A stretch of 36,001 nucleotides of DNA. It comes from an uncultured Pseudomonadales bacterium. Lineage in GTDB: Bacteria > Pseudomonadota > Gammaproteobacteria > Pseudomonadales > Balneatricaceae. The position numbers and the translations under genes were made by a program. Every line of letters starts with the position of its first letter. The stretch's first letter is position 1. Shown here piece after piece: positions 8,401-17,188 of the stretch. The stretch covers positions 1-36,001 of the forward strand of contig CALKFY010000011.1 of the NCBI GenBank assembly GCA_938084925.1. Reading direction: 5' to 3'. The notes below the pieces were generated by a model. The model did not search any database. It had not been told where the DNA came from and saw nothing but the letters and a program-made list of their open reading frames with translations.

Positions 8401-8524
8401 AACGTGCCTCGTAATTGAATACTGCGCCGGACCGTGTGTCCGTAGCGTCAGCAGTGACTTAATTACCAGCCTAGGGGGTGAACCTTGGCGAGTGCCGTAT
8501 GGTTTTGTAAGTGAAAACCAAGGT
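8401..8524 (-). promoter_or_regulatory. Candidate structured 5' leader RNA of metK
   Basis: On the minus-strand transcript the leader can form: (i) ACCTTGG (8524-8518) with CCAAGGT (8488-8482), enclosing GGTTTT/AAAACC (8519-8514 with 8506-8501, sharing two bases); (ii) a helix GTAATT (8466-8461) with AATTAC (8416-8411) enclosing two hairpins, GTCA-CTGC-TGAC (8458-8447) and CGGAC-ACACG-GTCCG (8442-8428). ACTGC in the first hairpin (8455-8451) can alternatively pair with GCAGT (8425-8421). The closing helix of (ii) ends directly against the GAGG ribosome site. The layout resembles a translational riboswitch, but it does not match SAM-I, SAM-II or SAH consensus motifs that I know. No energy calculation or conservation test was possible. 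Confidence 0.4.
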
Positions 8525-8528
8525 GCGC

Positions 8529-8557
8529 ATTATACCTGTGTGGGCGTGGTGTGGCTA
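8529..8557 (-). promoter_or_regulatory. Probable sigma-70 promoter of metK
   Basis: A perfect TATAAT reads leftward at 8534-8529. Seventeen bases upstream is TAGCCA (8557-8552), four of six matches to TTGACA. The predicted start, about 8522-8524, coincides with the first base-paired arm of the leader, leaving a ~125-base untranslated region before the metK ATG. Confidence 0.6.
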
Positions 8558-8666
8558 TGATTTTTAATGTTATAGATCAATAAGTGGTACCGGTGGTGGG
8601 ATCAGCCCCCTTAGCCTAGTTAGCCGGGCGCGTCCCGCTGTCATTGCGCCTGGCGCACCCCACTGT

Positions 8667-8744
8667 TCATTGCGAGGGAGCCGAAGCAATCTTTTGCAGC
8701 TGGCACTTTGTCTGGTGGAGGTTGCTTCACTGCATTCGCAATGA
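8667..8744. repeat. Interspersed inverted repeat of the TCATTGCGAG type
   Basis: The left arm starts TCATTGCGAGGGAGCCGAAG (8667-8686) and continues CAATC; the right arm ends GCATTCGCAATGA (8732-8744) after GGTTGCTTC. The arms are roughly 25 bases each, imperfect in the middle, with about 28 bases between. A partial extra copy, GTCATTGCG, lies at 8639-8648. Sequences of this look, starting TCATTGCGAG and carrying GAAGCAATC, are common as dispersed repeats in many proteobacterial genomes and behave like non-coding MITEs or palindromic elements. It lies between metK and tkt. Confidence 0.65.
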
Positions 8745-8911
8745 CGGCGAGATTTACGAGTAGTGCCGCGTTTGGTTTATATGCTGCAAAAAAACATGGC
8801 AAAACGCCCCATATTTGTTGTGCCAAAAGCCCTAGTGCGAGACAATATGTGCCAGCTTTTTAATGGTCGACCGCAACCGACCTCACTGACTTTCCCAACA
8901 GGAGAAATCAT

Positions 8912-10906
8912 ATGCCCACTCGTCGCGATTTAGCCAATGCTATTCGAGCCCTGAGTATGGATGCCGTGCAACAAGCCAAATCTGGTCACCCAGGTGCCCC
9001 AATGGGCATGGCTGATATTGCCGAAGTTCTTTGGAACGACTTTATGCAGCACAATCCAAGCAACCCAGAATGGCTTAACCGCGACCGCTTCGTGCTGTCC
9101 AACGGCCATGGTTCCATGTTGATTTACTCCTTGTTGCACTTGAGCGGTTACGACTTGTCTATTGATGACTTGAAGAACTTCCGTCAATTGCACTCCAAAA
9201 CGGCGGGTCATCCAGAATACGGTTATGCCCCTGGTGTAGAAACTACCACTGGTCCACTAGGTCAGGGTATCACCAACGCTGTAGGCATGGCCCTAGCCGA
9301 AAAGACCTTGGCTGCCCAGTTCAACCAAGAAGGTCACGAAATTATCGACCACAACACTTACACCTTCTTGGGTGATGGTTGCTTGATGGAAGGTATCTCT
9401 CACGAAGCTTGCTCCTTGGCCGGTACCCTAGGCCTAGGTAAGTTGGTCGCGTTCTACGACGACAACGGTATTTCTATCGATGGTGAAGTAGAAGGTTGGT
9501 TTACTGATGACACTCCTAAGCGTTTTGAAAGCTACGGTTGGCAGGTAATTCCTGCCATCGACGGCCATGATGCAGACGCTATTTTTGCTGCCATTGAAGC
9601 GGCGAAGGCAAACCCAGATCAACCTACTTTGATTTGCTGCAAGACCATCATCGGTTTTGGTTCGCCAAACAAAGAAGGCAAGGAAGATTGCCACGGTGCA
9701 CCGCTAGGTGACGACGAAATCGCCTTGACTCGCAAGCAGTTGGGTTGGAGCTACGGCCCATTCGATATCCCTGCCGATATCCGTGAAGAGTGGGATGCCC
9801 GTGACGCTGGTTACGATGCTGAACAGATCTGGAACCAAAATTTCCTAGCTTATAGCGAAGCGCACCCAGAACTAGCGGCCGAATTGCTACGTCGTATTGC
9901 TGGCGATTTGCCAGAAAACTTCTCTGCTGATGCCGATGCTTACATCGCTCAGTTGCAAGCTGATGGCAACACCATTGCTTCCCGTAAGGCTTCTCAGAAT
10001 ACTTTGAACGCATTTGGCCCATTGTTGCCAGAAATGCTAGGTGGTTCTGCTGACCTTGCTGGTTCCAACTTGACCTTGTGGTCCGGCTCCAAGGGCGTAA
10101 GCAAAGACGATGCCAACGGCAACTACGTATTCTACGGCGTACGTGAATTCGCTATGTCTGCCATCATGAACGGTGCAGCATTGCACGGTGGTTTCATTCC
10201 TTACGGCGCTACCTTCCTAGTATTTATGGAATACGCCCGTAACGCAGTACGTATGGCGGCTTTGATGAAACAGCGCGTATTGTTTGTTTACACTCACGAC
10301 TCTATTGGTTTGGGCGAAGATGGCCCGACTCACCAGCCTATCGAACAGATTCCTAACTTGCGTCTAACGCCAAACCTAGACACATGGCGTCCATGTGACA
10401 CGGTTGAGTCTGCCGTGGCTTGGAAGTCTTCTTTAGAGCGCACTGACGGCCCAGCGGCGTTGATCTTCTCTCGTCAGAACCTACCTCACCAGGATCGTAC
10501 TGCGGAGCAGGTAGCTAACGTGGCTAAGGGTGGTTACATCCTATCCGACAGCGATGCAGCTCCAGAAGCTATTATCATTGCTACCGGTTCTGAAATTGGT
10601 ATCGCCCAAGAAGCGGCAGCTCACTTGCGTGCTCAAGGCAAGGCTATTCGTGTTGTTTCTATGCCTTGTACTGAAGCTTTTGAGCGTCAAGATGCGGCTT
10701 ACCAAGAAAGCGTATTGCCTGCTGCAGTAACGGCGCGTGTCGCGGTTGAAGCTGCCCACGCTGATTACTGGTACAAGTATGTTGGTTTGCAAGGCCGCAT
10801 TGTTGGCATGACCACCTTTGGTGAGTCTGCGCCTGCTGGTCAGCTATTCGAGATGTTTGGCTTTACTGCTGACAACGTTGCAGCTCAGGTTAGCGAAATT
10901 ATTTAA
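8912..10906 (+). CDS. tkt: Transketolase
   Basis: A 664-residue thiamine-diphosphate enzyme that moves two-carbon units between sugar phosphates in the pentose-phosphate pathway. Visible are [47 protein letters not shown], the ThDP/metal motif [18 protein letters not shown] with [10 protein letters not shown], and [15 protein letters not shown] in the second half. The length is that of E. coli TktA. The ATG has AGGAG eight bases upstream. Codon choice is strongly biased (CGT, GGT, AAC), as expected of a highly expressed gene. It heads tkt-gap/epd-pgk-fba, all on the plus strand. Confidence 0.99.
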   Translation: MPTRRDLANAIRALSMDAVQQAKSGHPGAPMGMADIAEVLWNDFMQHNPSNPEWLNRDRFVLSNGHGSMLIYSLLHLSGYDLSIDDLKNFRQLHSKTAGHPEYGYAPGVETTTGPLGQGITNAVGMALAEKTLAAQFNQEGHEIIDHNTYTFLGDGCLMEGISHEACSLAGTLGLGKLVAFYDDNGISIDGEVEGWFTDDTPKRFESYGWQVIPAIDGHDADAIFAAIEAAKANPDQPTLICCKTIIGFGSPNKEGKEDCHGAPLGDDEIALTRKQLGWSYGPFDIPADIREEWDARDAGYDAEQIWNQNFLAYSEAHPELAAELLRRIAGDLPENFSADADAYIAQLQADGNTIASRKASQNTLNAFGPLLPEMLGGSADLAGSNLTLWSGSKGVSKDDANGNYVFYGVREFAMSAIMNGAALHGGFIPYGATFLVFMEYARNAVRMAALMKQRVLFVYTHDSIGLGEDGPTHQPIEQIPNLRLTPNLDTWRPCDTVESAVAWKSSLERTDGPAALIFSRQNLPHQDRTAEQVANVAKGGYILSDSDAAPEAIIIATGSEIGIAQEAAAHLRAQGKAIRVVSMPCTEAFERQDAAYQESVLPAAVTARVAVEAAHADYWYKYVGLQGRIVGMTTFGESAPAGQLFEMFGFTADNVAAQVSEII

Positions 10907-10912
10907 GCTAGT

Positions 10913-10960
10913 TGTAGGTTGGGTTTTAACCCAACATGTTGGGCTGAAGCCCAACCTACA
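10913..10960. repeat. Composite palindrome GTAGGTTGGG family
   Basis: TGTAGGTTGGG (10913-10923) and CCCAACCTACA (10950-10960) are an 11-bp perfect inverted repeat. Inside are two smaller hairpins, GTTGGGTT/AACCCAAC and GTTGGGC-TGAA-GCCCAAC. It fills most of the spacer between tkt and the next gene, so a transcript crossing it would carry a strong hairpin 22 bases before the following ATG. Elements of this sequence type are scattered in many bacterial genomes; a role as mRNA processing or attenuation site within the operon is inference. Confidence 0.8.
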
Positions 10961-10981
10961 CTAAATAGGCAAGCAACAAAC

Positions 10982-12010
10982 ATGGCCAAAAAATTAGCCA
11001 TTAATGGCTATGGTCGTATTGGGCGCGCGGTTGTGCGCGCCTTGTATGAGCGCGGCCTGCAGGATCAACTGCAGGTTGTTGCCATCAACGACCTAGGTAT
11101 TGCTGAATCCCTTGTTTATGAGACCCGTTACGATTCCGTACATGGGGCTTTTCCGTTGCCAGTAGAAGCCGGTGATGGCGTGATGAATATCACTGCTAAC
11201 GACGGCTCGGTGCAATCTATTCGCATATTGCGCGAAGCAGAAGCTACGGCGCTGCCTTGGCAGGAGCAAGACATCGACTTGGTGCTGGAATGCTCTGGCA
11301 AGCTAGCTAGTCGTGAATTGTCTGCACAGCATCTACAAGCTGGTGCCGACAAGGTGCTGATAGGCGCAGCGGCTGGTGAAGATGTGGATCTGACCGCGGT
11401 CTATGGTATTAACCATGACCAGATCCAGCCACAGCATCGTATTGTTTCCAATGCTTCGTGCACCACCAACTGTATGGCACCGGTGTTAAAGCCGTTGCTA
11501 GACAGTGTGGGTATCGAAGATGGTCTGATGACCACTATCCATGCCTATACGAATGGCCAAGTGCTAACTGATACCGTGTTGGATAAAATGGACCTGCGTC
11601 GTGGTCGTTCGGCTACCCAGTCTATGATTCCAACCTCTACCCATGCTACGGAAGCCTTGGGTTGGGTGTTACCTGGTGTAGCGGACAAGATTACTGGCTA
11701 CAGTATGCGCGTACCGACTATCAACGTATCCGTAGTGGACTTGGTGTTTCGCCCAGAGCGCGAAACTAGCGTAGAAGAAATTAACGCCATCATGGCAGCT
11801 GCCAGTACAGCCGATAACCATGGTGTGTTGGGCTATAACTTAGAGCCCCTTGTCTCCATCGACTTCAACCATTGCCCTAAATCGGCGGTGTTTGATGCCA
11901 CGCAAACCATGCAGATGGGGCAATTAATTAAGATTTTAGCTTGGTATGACAACGAATGGGGTTATGCCAACCGTATGTTAGATGTGGCTCTGACCATGTT
12001 GTCTGAGTAA
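10982..12010 (+). CDS. epd: Erythrose-4-phosphate or glyceraldehyde-3-phosphate dehydrogenase (Epd/Gap family)
   Basis: A 342-residue GAPDH-superfamily enzyme, NAD fold [15 protein letters not shown] at the N-terminus, catalytic C160 in SNASCTTNC and H187 in TTIHAYTN. The position tkt-X-pgk-fba is the classic epd slot of gammaproteobacteria, and the ending [11 protein letters not shown] plus [15 protein letters not shown] resembles Epd. However, [29 protein letters not shown] and [12 protein letters not shown] are closer to true GAPDH; E. coli Epd has TTIHSAMHDQ. It may serve glycolysis/gluconeogenesis, vitamin B6 synthesis, or both. The start chosen is ATG 10982, matching the family N-terminus; an upstream TTG would add residues encoded in a palindromic repeat. 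Family is certain, substrate is not. Confidence 0.85.
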   Translation: MAKKLAINGYGRIGRAVVRALYERGLQDQLQVVAINDLGIAESLVYETRYDSVHGAFPLPVEAGDGVMNITANDGSVQSIRILREAEATALPWQEQDIDLVLECSGKLASRELSAQHLQAGADKVLIGAAAGEDVDLTAVYGINHDQIQPQHRIVSNASCTTNCMAPVLKPLLDSVGIEDGLMTTIHAYTNGQVLTDTVLDKMDLRRGRSATQSMIPTSTHATEALGWVLPGVADKITGYSMRVPTINVSVVDLVFRPERETSVEEINAIMAAASTADNHGVLGYNLEPLVSIDFNHCPKSAVFDATQTMQMGQLIKILAWYDNEWGYANRMLDVALTMLSE

Positions 12011-12026
12011 AAATACAGGAAGAACT

Positions 12027-13196
12027 ATGTCAATTATCAAAATGACCGATCTAGACCTAGCTGGCAAGCGAGTGCTGATCCGTGAAGACTTGAACGTACC
12101 GGTAAAAGACGGTGTGGTAACTAGCGATGCACGCCTACGTGCTTCCTTGCCAACCATTGAGTTGGCCTTGGCGGCTGGCGCAGTGGTGATGGTGACTTCT
12201 CACTTGGGTCGCCCAAAAGAAGGTCAGTACGACGCACAGTTTTCTTTGCAGCCAGTGGTTGATTGGTTGGCTGCACGTTTGTCTTGCAAGGTGGGCTTGG
12301 CACAAGATTGGTTGTCTGGCTCTTCAGCGATAGAAGCCGCAGCTGGCGAACTAGTAGTACTAGAAAACTGCCGCTTTAACGTTGGCGAAAAAGCCAACGA
12401 CGAAGCCTTATCCAAGCAGATGGCTGAGCTATGTGACGTTTATGTTAACGATGCCTTTGGTACGGCTCACCGCGCCCAGGCCAGTACTCACGGTGTAGCA
12501 CAATTTGCTCCTGTGGCTTGTGCTGGCCCTCTGTTGGCTGCTGAGCTAGCTGCTTTGGCCGAAGCTCTAGACAATCCAAAGCGCCCAATGGTGGCAGTGG
12601 TAGGCGGATCTAAAGTTTCCACTAAGCTAACTGTATTGGAAACCTTGTCCGACAAGGTAGACCAGTTGATTGTTGGTGGTGGTATCGCCAACACCTTCTT
12701 GGCTGCTGCCGGGCATCCTGTAGGCAAGTCCTTGTACGAAGCTGACCTAGTAGGCAATGCTAAAGCCCTTATGGCTAAGACCAATATTCCGATTCCTACT
12801 GACGTGGTAACGGCTACTGAGTTTGCTGAAACAGCCCAGGCAACTACCAAAGCAGCTAGCGAAGTCACTGCTGATGACATGATCATGGACGTAGGTCCTG
12901 ATTCAGCAGCCGCTCTTGCCGAGATTTTAGCAGGTGCAGGCACTATTATTTGGAACGGCCCTTTGGGTGTGTTCGAATTTGATCAATTTGGTGGCGGTAC
13001 TGAGGTGTTATCTCGTGCCATTGCTGAGTCCGATGCATTCTCTATTGCTGGTGGTGGTGATACACTGGCAGCAGTCGATAAATACGATATTGCACAGCAA
13101 GTTTCATATATTTCTACGGGTGGCGGTGCTTTCCTAGAATTTGTAGAAGGTAAGCAATTACCAGCTGTAGCAATCCTAGAACAACGCGGAAACTAA
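12027..13196 (+). CDS. pgk: Phosphoglycerate kinase
   Basis: A 389-residue kinase interconverting 1,3-bisphosphoglycerate plus ADP and 3-phosphoglycerate plus ATP. Seen are [96 protein letters not shown] and [15 protein letters not shown], that is, both domains are complete. The usual length for proteobacteria is about 387. The ATG follows AGGA by six bases, 16 bases after the upstream dehydrogenase, and fba starts 10 bases after its stop. Confidence 0.99.
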   Translation: MSIIKMTDLDLAGKRVLIREDLNVPVKDGVVTSDARLRASLPTIELALAAGAVVMVTSHLGRPKEGQYDAQFSLQPVVDWLAARLSCKVGLAQDWLSGSSAIEAAAGELVVLENCRFNVGEKANDEALSKQMAELCDVYVNDAFGTAHRAQASTHGVAQFAPVACAGPLLAAELAALAEALDNPKRPMVAVVGGSKVSTKLTVLETLSDKVDQLIVGGGIANTFLAAAGHPVGKSLYEADLVGNAKALMAKTNIPIPTDVVTATEFAETAQATTKAASEVTADDMIMDVGPDSAAALAEILAGAGTIIWNGPLGVFEFDQFGGGTEVLSRAIAESDAFSIAGGGDTLAAVDKYDIAQQVSYISTGGGAFLEFVEGKQLPAVAILEQRGN

Positions 13197-13206
13197 GGAG
13201 CTTCTC

Positions 13207-14247
13207 ATGGCATTAGTCAGCATGCGGCAATTACTCGATCATGCCGCCGAGTATGGTTATGGCATCCCAGCCTTTAACGTAAACAACCTCGAACAGATGC
13301 GCGCCATTATGCAGGCCGCAGACAAAACCAATAGCCCTGTAATCGTGCAAGCTTCTGCTGGTGCCCGCAAATACGCTGGTTCCAACTTCCTTAAGCACAT
13401 GATTTTGGCCGCTATTGAAGAATTTCCACACATTCCTGTGTGCATGCACTTGGATCACGGCAACTCGCCATCCACTTGCCAAAAAGCCATTGCTTCTGGT
13501 TTCTCTTCAGTAATGATGGACGGTTCTTTGGGTGAAGACTCCAAGACGCCAGAATCTTACGAGTATAACGTAGCAGTTACCCGTCGTACGGTAGAAATGG
13601 CCCACGCTTGTGGCGTTTCTGTAGAGGGTGAACTAGGTGTGTTGGGTTCTTTGGAAACTGGTGAGGCCGGTGAAGAAGACGGTGTTGGTGCAGCGGGCAA
13701 ACTGACCCACGACCAGATGCTAACGGACCCAGCCGAAGCTGCAGACTTTGTGGAAAAGACCCAGTGTGATGCCTTGGCCATTGCCTGTGGTACTAGCCAC
13801 GGTGCTTACAAGTTCACTCGTCCACCAACGAGCGATATCTTGGCCGTTGATCGTATTGCGGAAATCCACAAGATGATCCCTAACACCCACCTTGTAATGC
13901 ACGGTTCTTCCTCTGTGCCACAAGACTGGTTGGCAGTGATCAACGAATACGGTGGCGCTATTCCAGAAACTTACGGTGTGCCGGTTGAGCAGATCGTAGA
14001 AGGTATCAAGCACGGTGTACGTAAGGTAAATATCGACACGGATTTGCGTCTAGCATCTACTGGTGCGGTACGTCGCTTCATGGCTCACAACCAAGCCGAA
14101 TTTGACCCACGTAAGTTCTTGAAAGAAACCATGGTGGCTATGCAGCAGGTTTGTGAAGATCGTTACAATGCTTTTGGTACTGCCGGCCACGCCGACAAGA
14201 TCAAGGTGGTTAGCCTAGAAAATATGGCTGCTAAGTACGGTATGTAG
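13207..14247 (+). CDS. fba: Fructose-bisphosphate aldolase, class II
   Basis: A 346-residue class II (zinc) aldolase of the CbbA/Fda subtype, cleaving fructose 1,6-bisphosphate. The N-terminus [20 protein letters not shown], the zinc-ligand segment [40 protein letters not shown], and [19 protein letters not shown] are typical. AAGGAG lies immediately upstream with good spacing. It ends the rightward glycolytic run; a GGGGTCAGACC hairpin lies 19 bases after the stop, between it and the convergent regulator gene. Confidence 0.98.
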   Translation: MALVSMRQLLDHAAEYGYGIPAFNVNNLEQMRAIMQAADKTNSPVIVQASAGARKYAGSNFLKHMILAAIEEFPHIPVCMHLDHGNSPSTCQKAIASGFSSVMMDGSLGEDSKTPESYEYNVAVTRRTVEMAHACGVSVEGELGVLGSLETGEAGEEDGVGAAGKLTHDQMLTDPAEAADFVEKTQCDALAIACGTSHGAYKFTRPPTSDILAVDRIAEIHKMIPNTHLVMHGSSSVPQDWLAVINEYGGAIPETYGVPVEQIVEGIKHGVRKVNIDTDLRLASTGAVRRFMAHNQAEFDPRKFLKETMVAMQQVCEDRYNAFGTAGHADKIKVVSLENMAAKYGM

Positions 14248-14265
14248 TTGCCATTTGTTACTATC

Positions 14266-14290
14266 GGGGTCAGACCTGAGGTCTGACCCC
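14266..14290. repeat. Palindrome GGGGTCAGACC-TGA-GGTCTGACCCC between convergent genes
   Basis: Two perfect 11-base arms (14266-14276 and 14280-14290) around a 3-base loop, located between the stops of fba and the convergent STAS-partner gene. The hairpin could act as a bidirectional transcription end or 3' mRNA stabiliser, but no T-run follows on either strand, so it is not a classical intrinsic terminator. The motif is that of the 1291-1505 array. Confidence 0.75.
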
Positions 14291-14298
14291 ATACGTCC

Positions 14299-16716
14299 TT
14301 AAATCCCAATACCATGCACTTCCCGCACTTGCTGCAAGAATCCCGCATAACCATTTGTCAACAAAGCCATCTGCTCTACCATAGGGCTAGCATCTCCGGC
14401 CTTGGCCGACTTTTCCATGATCTCGGCACTGCTGGCCATAGCTTCACTACCCACATTGCGCGACGCGCCTTTTATCTTATGGGCTAGGCTGGCGATTACC
14501 GTTAAGTCCATCTTGTTTACCGCAACTTGCAGGTCGGCCATATCGGCAGGTACTTCACCATTGAAGGTGCCAAGAATCATTTGCATCATTTCTTCGTGAC
14601 CCATGAGGCGTTCCGATAGGTCATCGTAATCAAATAGCATCTTGTCCACTGTGCCTGTGGTGGCGTGGGCAACAGGTGCTAGGTAACCGGCTTCGTCTTC
14701 AAGACTGTCAGCGTGTATGGGTTGGGCTAATGCTTCTGAACTTGCCGCAGGCACTTGTTGAGCGCTGTCAGCTGCCATGCTTGGTTCTGGTTCTGAATCT
14801 GGTGCCGAGTTGGGCTCTGTGGTTTCAGTAGGTGGCTCTACTGATTCTGCCACGGTTTCGGAGTCGAGCATGACTAGTGAATCATCACTCCATGCCAGCG
14901 GGTCTAGCTCTGGCTCAGTGGTGAGGGAATCAAAAGCATCTTCCATTGAAAGAGGTTCGTAAGCTGGGCTGCTGTCAGTATTCATATAGGGCGAGTCAAG
15001 CCGCCACCGGTAAGTAGCTTGAGCTTGGTTGCCTGGTGGTAAATAGGCTAGTTGATCGCATAACCCTTGTAAGAGCAGGATGCCTCGGCCACTAAAGGCA
15101 TTGGCTGGGCGCGTGGCGCTGTCCAACCATTTCAGATAATCAAAACCGCGACCGGTGTCGGTGATACTAATAGTGAGGGTGTGAACGTCGTCCACATGGC
15201 TACCCAAGAGTTCTAATTTGACGCTACCTTGGGTGAGGTTTTGTAAGCGCTGCAGGCGCTCTATTTGATACTTATTAAGGGCGTTCTCATCACCGTTGTT
15301 ACGCGCTTCAGAGGTCATTTTCAAAACGCCATGATCTAAGGCGTTGAGGTACAGCTCGGTAATAATGGTAAATATGGCCCGGGTATCAGAGGCTGGCATG
15401 CCCATTTCTTTGAGAAATTCCATGGCCATAGGGATCGGGTCTGTATGACCTAAGTTGGCCGCAAACAATTCCATCTGCCAGCGCCAGTTGTTACGTGGCA
15501 CATGGGTGGCGTTGCGGGTTGGCTCTGGCAGCGGTATGTGGCTTACTTCCACTACCGTATTGCTAGGGACTTCTAGAATACTGATGTCATCCCGCGGGTC
15601 TACGCCTTCACGGAATTCGTCAAAGTCATCCATGATTTGGCTATATACAGGCTCGCCGGGAAAAGCGTTTTCGATGGTTTCGCATAACCGCGCCTCGCCA
15701 TATTCTTCATGGGAGCGGTTGTTGGCTTCGGTAAGGCCGTCGGTGTAACCCAGTAGGCGGTCGCCCACTTCTGTCATCAATACCTCGGGCACGGGTTGGG
15801 ACATTAGTTGTCGCATAACACCCAAAGGTGGGTGTACCGATTTGATGGTGCGCTTGATCTTGCTGTTACTGTCGATCAAATAAATATCAGGCAAACCCGC
15901 ATTCCACACGGCAGCGACCTGCTTATTATGGAATAAGGTGATTAGCGCCATGCTAACGAAACGGTCCGTTGGCAATAGGTTATAAAGCTTGCTGTTAATT
16001 TCTTTGAGTATTTCTTCTTCGGCATGGCCCTTTAAGGTCATGGTACGGAATACTTCGGCCATGGGTAGGGCGCCAATGGCGGCAGATAGACCGTGTCCCG
16101 TGAGGTCACCGAGTAGCAGCAGTACGTCGCCGTTAGGGCGGCTTGCGCTAAGTAGTACGTCGCCACTGAACGTTTCGGGGGAGCGTTGAAAGTGCTCTAA
16201 GCCTGGTATGTGAATGTTGTCGGCAAGTACTACCTGATTAAATATTTTTTCTGCCAAACGTTCATCAGCGGACATGACGCCATGTAGGTCGCTAACTTCC
16301 TCATATAAATCGTGGACCTTATTGTGTAGGTCACGGATGCGTTCCATGGCGCGAATCTTAGAGCGCAACACGGTAGGGTGACAAGGTTTGTTAAGGAAGT
16401 CGTCACCACCAGCGGCGATGCATTTAGAAAGTTCGTCTAGGTCGTTGCTGGCGCTGAGGAATATAACAGGTACAAAGCGCTCGTCACTGAGGACTTTGAT
16501 TTGGCGGGTGGCTTCTTTGCCATCCATCACCGGCATCATCAGGTCCATAAAGACCAGATCAACGCGGTGTTGTTGGAATAGATCGACAGCTATTTGGCCG
16601 TTTTCGGCCGTATAGGTCTGATAGCCCAGATTAGTAAGCATCATGTGCATCATTTGCCGGTTTGTGGGCTCGTCATCTACGACTAGAGCGATGCCTTTTT
16701 CCGGGTTTTGCAACAT
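14299..16716 (-). CDS. REC-PP2C(SpoIIE)-HATPase-Hpt regulator, HsbR-like partner-switch protein
   Basis: An 805-residue multidomain regulator. Residues 9-125 are a receiver (D14, D15; phospho-acceptor D58 in FMDLMMPVMDG; K110). A coiled segment follows, then a SpoIIE-type PP2C phosphatase at about 165-395 (VLLLLGDLTGHGLSAAIGAL, LLGYTDGLTEAN, RDDISILEV). Residues ~425-590 are an RsbW-like HATPase (ITELYLNALDHGVL, ITDTGRGFDY, GRGILLLQGLC). An acidic, low-complexity linker of about 100 residues leads to a C-terminal Hpt domain with LAHKIKGASRNVG, histidine about 746. The first three domains match Pseudomonas HsbR and Shewanella CrsR, which dephosphorylate or phosphorylate a STAS anti-sigma antagonist. 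The STAS gene is 19 bases upstream. The fused Hpt is the odd part. Confidence 0.92.
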   Translation of the reverse strand: MLQNPEKGIALVVDDEPTNRQMMHMMLTNLGYQTYTAENGQIAVDLFQQHRVDLVFMDLMMPVMDGKEATRQIKVLSDERFVPVIFLSASNDLDELSKCIAAGGDDFLNKPCHPTVLRSKIRAMERIRDLHNKVHDLYEEVSDLHGVMSADERLAEKIFNQVVLADNIHIPGLEHFQRSPETFSGDVLLSASRPNGDVLLLLGDLTGHGLSAAIGALPMAEVFRTMTLKGHAEEEILKEINSKLYNLLPTDRFVSMALITLFHNKQVAAVWNAGLPDIYLIDSNSKIKRTIKSVHPPLGVMRQLMSQPVPEVLMTEVGDRLLGYTDGLTEANNRSHEEYGEARLCETIENAFPGEPVYSQIMDDFDEFREGVDPRDDISILEVPSNTVVEVSHIPLPEPTRNATHVPRNNWRWQMELFAANLGHTDPIPMAMEFLKEMGMPASDTRAIFTIITELYLNALDHGVLKMTSEARNNGDENALNKYQIERLQRLQNLTQGSVKLELLGSHVDDVHTLTISITDTGRGFDYLKWLDSATRPANAFSGRGILLLQGLCDQLAYLPPGNQAQATYRWRLDSPYMNTDSSPAYEPLSMEDAFDSLTTEPELDPLAWSDDSLVMLDSETVAESVEPPTETTEPNSAPDSEPEPSMAADSAQQVPAASSEALAQPIHADSLEDEAGYLAPVAHATTGTVDKMLFDYDDLSERLMGHEEMMQMILGTFNGEVPADMADLQVAVNKMDLTVIASLAHKIKGASRNVGSEAMASSAEIMEKSAKAGDASPMVEQMALLTNGYAGFLQQVREVHGIGI

Positions 16717-16735
16717 GTAGGCGCCTTTATTTAAC

Positions 16736-17038
16736 TCAGTCGTGGGTCAACTGGAACAGTTTGTCGAAATTAGAAATTTCAAAGACGCGCAATATTTTGC
16801 CACCGGCGTTGTGTAGAGCCAGTGTGTTGTCTTGCTCATCGGTTCTTTCTTTAAGCATTAGTAGCATGCCCAAAGCAGCACTATCGATGGCAGTGGCTTC
16901 TGCAAAATCAATCACATAGTGCTTGTGTTGAGTGCCTAGCAGATCTGAAAATTGTGGGCGAATCTGATGATCGAAATAGCCCACGATAGAAAATGTGAGG
17001 GTATCCGTATCTTCGTCAAGTTTACTTGTACAGCTCAT
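16736..17038 (-). CDS. STAS-domain anti-sigma factor antagonist, HsbA-like
   Basis: A 100-residue single STAS domain. The conserved phosphorylation site is S53 in AIDSAALGMLLMLKE, preceded by HYVIDFAEA. By family, the unphosphorylated form binds a partner such as an anti-sigma factor, and the phosphorylated form releases it. In Pseudomonas the HsbA partner is FlgM or a diguanylate cyclase; here there are no flagellar genes nearby, so the partner is unknown. Its target switch protein is the HsbR-like gene 19 bases downstream. The ATG follows AGGACAGGGGA. A TATAAT lies about 50 bases upstream on the minus strand, without a clear -35. Confidence 0.9.
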   Translation of the reverse strand: MSCTSKLDEDTDTLTFSIVGYFDHQIRPQFSDLLGTQHKHYVIDFAEATAIDSAALGMLLMLKERTDEQDNTLALHNAGGKILRVFEISNFDKLFQLTHD

Positions 17039-17188
17039 TCCCCTGTCCTTTTAGCATTAGATGCGATGTATTGTGCTTTTATTATGGCTTCATTATAGCG
17101 ATAATTTTTTGCAGATTAATAGTGCAAACTCCATAAAATAGAACTAATTACCTATAAATCAACATCGGAGCAACGCCGTATGACAAAT

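Larger units (their letters stand above)
8399..8911. other. 513-base divergent spacer metK / tkt
   Basis: Contains, from left to right: the metK 5' leader with nested inverted repeats (8399-8524), the metK promoter (8529-8557), an uninformative AT-rich stretch, a TCATTGCGAG-type inverted repeat (8667-8744), and about 165 bases before tkt that should hold its promoter. AGGAG at 8900-8904 is the tkt ribosome site. A 61-codon frame on the minus strand (8641-8826) is a by-product of the repeat and is not a gene. Confidence 0.75.

Noticed and set aside
8401-8524. Known SAM riboswitch upstream of metK
   Set aside because: Core motifs of SAM-I, SAM-II and SAH riboswitches are not seen; only a generic structured leader is claimed.
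8641-8826. 61-codon minus-strand frame near metK
   Set aside because: It is encoded by the TCATTGCGAG repeat; such frames are typical spurious calls, with no domain or ribosome site.
9434-10022. Long antisense frames inside tkt, pgk, fba and metK
   Set aside because: They are shadows caused by the biased codon use of highly expressed genes and have no recognisable protein features.
10919-10981. Upstream TTG start for the gap/epd gene
   Set aside because: The added residues come from a palindromic repeat, and the family N-terminus begins at ATG 10982.
14266-14290. Classical intrinsic terminator
   Set aside because: The hairpin is strong but no T-run follows on either strand; listed as a palindromic repeat instead.
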